Shown in pieces: positions 63,118-64,000 of a stretch of 64,000 bases of DNA. The stretch comes from Wuchereria bancrofti (taxonomy: Eukaryota > Nematoda > Chromadorea > Rhabditida > Onchocercidae): the NCBI GenBank assembly GCA_005281725.1, contig SSBO01000003.1:1201396-1265395 (forward strand), given 5' to 3'. A program made the translations under genes and the position numbers. The notes under the pieces were generated by a model, which was given only the letters and a program-made list of their open reading frames with translations, did no database searches and had not been told where the DNA came from. The number at the start of each line of letters is the position of its first letter. Within the stretch, counting starts at the first letter, position 1.

Positions 63118-64000
63118 CTGAAAAATAAAACTATGAAAATCTTTGTAGAAAATATTAAATTTAGAAATGAATTTGAAGAATACTAGTAAACAGTATTAAT
63201 TCTAAGTAACACTCTTTTCAGCTACCATTTCAAGGTTACTCGAATTCTCGGTCTTTAAAATAATGATAAGACTATCTCATATATGATTATTTATATCTCA
63301 AGGTTACTCGAATTTAAAATAATGATAAGACGATATCATATGTGATTATTTATTCTTATATATGATTATTTATATCTCATATATGATTATTTATTCATGT
63401 CTCTTTGAAAAAAAAAATAAAATCCATTAAAATTTTACTATTTCATTGATATTTGTCAATTAGTTCTGATGGTTTTATTCAAATAATTCTTTCATCATAC
63501 TTGAACAATCACAAATGTACGATAGAAATGATATCAGTTTCACTATATTTGTGCAATTAGAAAAAAACTTTCGAAGAAAATTTTCGACATAAAGAGAAGT
63601 CAAAAAAAAAAAAAAAGAAGTCTTGTAATTAAACAAATAATAATAAAATTTTGCAAAGTCAAAAAAGACAAACAAAAAAAAACAATGCAAAGCAAATGAG
63701 TAATAATAAATAATACAAAGTGGAAACTACTCTGTCGTCAGAAAATTTGTTTACAAAAAAAATTGAAAAAAAAAAAGTTTACATTAATTTCTTTCCTTCA
63801 TTTCGTCACTGTTTAAATTCACTACAATTTCGGTTGACACAAAACAATTAGTGCTTAACAAAATTTCTCAGTTACAATAGATACTATCCGTACTTTTATG
63901 TATTTCATACTTTTCTCTTTGAAATCTTTTCCAGTTCTCTTTTCTACTATTACTAGCATATGTAAAAAAAATACTAACTGTTTGGAGAAATATACAAATT
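63118..64000. other. Right edge: probable intron of the patched-related gene
   Basis: No exon matching the missing N-terminus was found here, so the preceding intron is at least 880 bp. It contains a direct repeat at 63231-63395. Confidence 0.5.
63231..63395. repeat. 68-bp-scale tandem repeat
   Basis: Copies starting at 63231 and 63299 share CAAGGTTACTCGAATT and TAATGATAAGAC. They are followed by extra copies of a TATGATTATTTAT submotif. The copies differ by short deletions. Confidence 0.85.

Overview
This is eukaryotic DNA from a nematode, most likely a filarial/spirurid or another AT-rich parasitic species. The evidence is strong AT richness, many homopolymer runs, many small exons with short acceptors of the TTTCAG type, ATG codons lying 1-40 nt behind acceptors that have no upstream exon (spliced-leader style), nematode-type families (a patched-related protein, Ly6-like and cysteine-rich secreted proteins), and a very close gene pair. 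The species call is inference. All gene models below were assembled by eye from open frames, GT/AG sites and phase agreement. No tRNA, rRNA, CRISPR array or transposase was seen.

Layout. 0.2-6.3 kb: three minus-strand genes in one orientation, RCL1 (18S rRNA maturation), an unrecognised 221-residue protein, and RNase H2 subunit C. 7.1-8.0 kb: a small plus-strand orphan. 11.8-12.2 kb: a two-exon plus-strand gene with an in-frame TGA at codon 9. 12.8-21.4 kb: a minus-strand neighbourhood of small cysteine-rich, mostly secreted proteins, ending with a Ly6-type protein. 23.7 kb: a G-rich tract able to form a G-quadruplex, just before a clean NDUFB2 (mitochondrial complex I) gene at 24.1-25.2 kb.

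29.2-47.9 kb is the most unusual part. Two plus-strand, 14-exon half-transporter genes resemble the sterol transporters ABCG5 and ABCG8. They share several intron positions and phases, so they look like an old tandem pair. The ABCG5-like protein keeps Walker A and the Walker B glutamate but has lost the signature motif, the switch histidine and about one membrane helix. The ABCG8-like protein has lost every ATPase motif, yet its 749-codon frame is open through 14 exons. Between them is an acireductone-dioxygenase-like gene that has lost two metal-binding histidines, its C-terminal tail and a recognisable first splice donor. Introns here carry a roughly 40-bp-arm hairpin and several minisatellites.

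49.8-56.1 kb (minus): a complete 20-exon COG4 (Golgi tethering complex) preceded, only 47 nt upstream, by a 73-residue orphan gene. This is a probable two-gene operon in which the downstream gene is trans-spliced. 57.8-63.1 kb (minus): a patched-related transporter whose N-terminal exons lie beyond the right edge. Long stretches between genes are AT-rich with only simple repeats.
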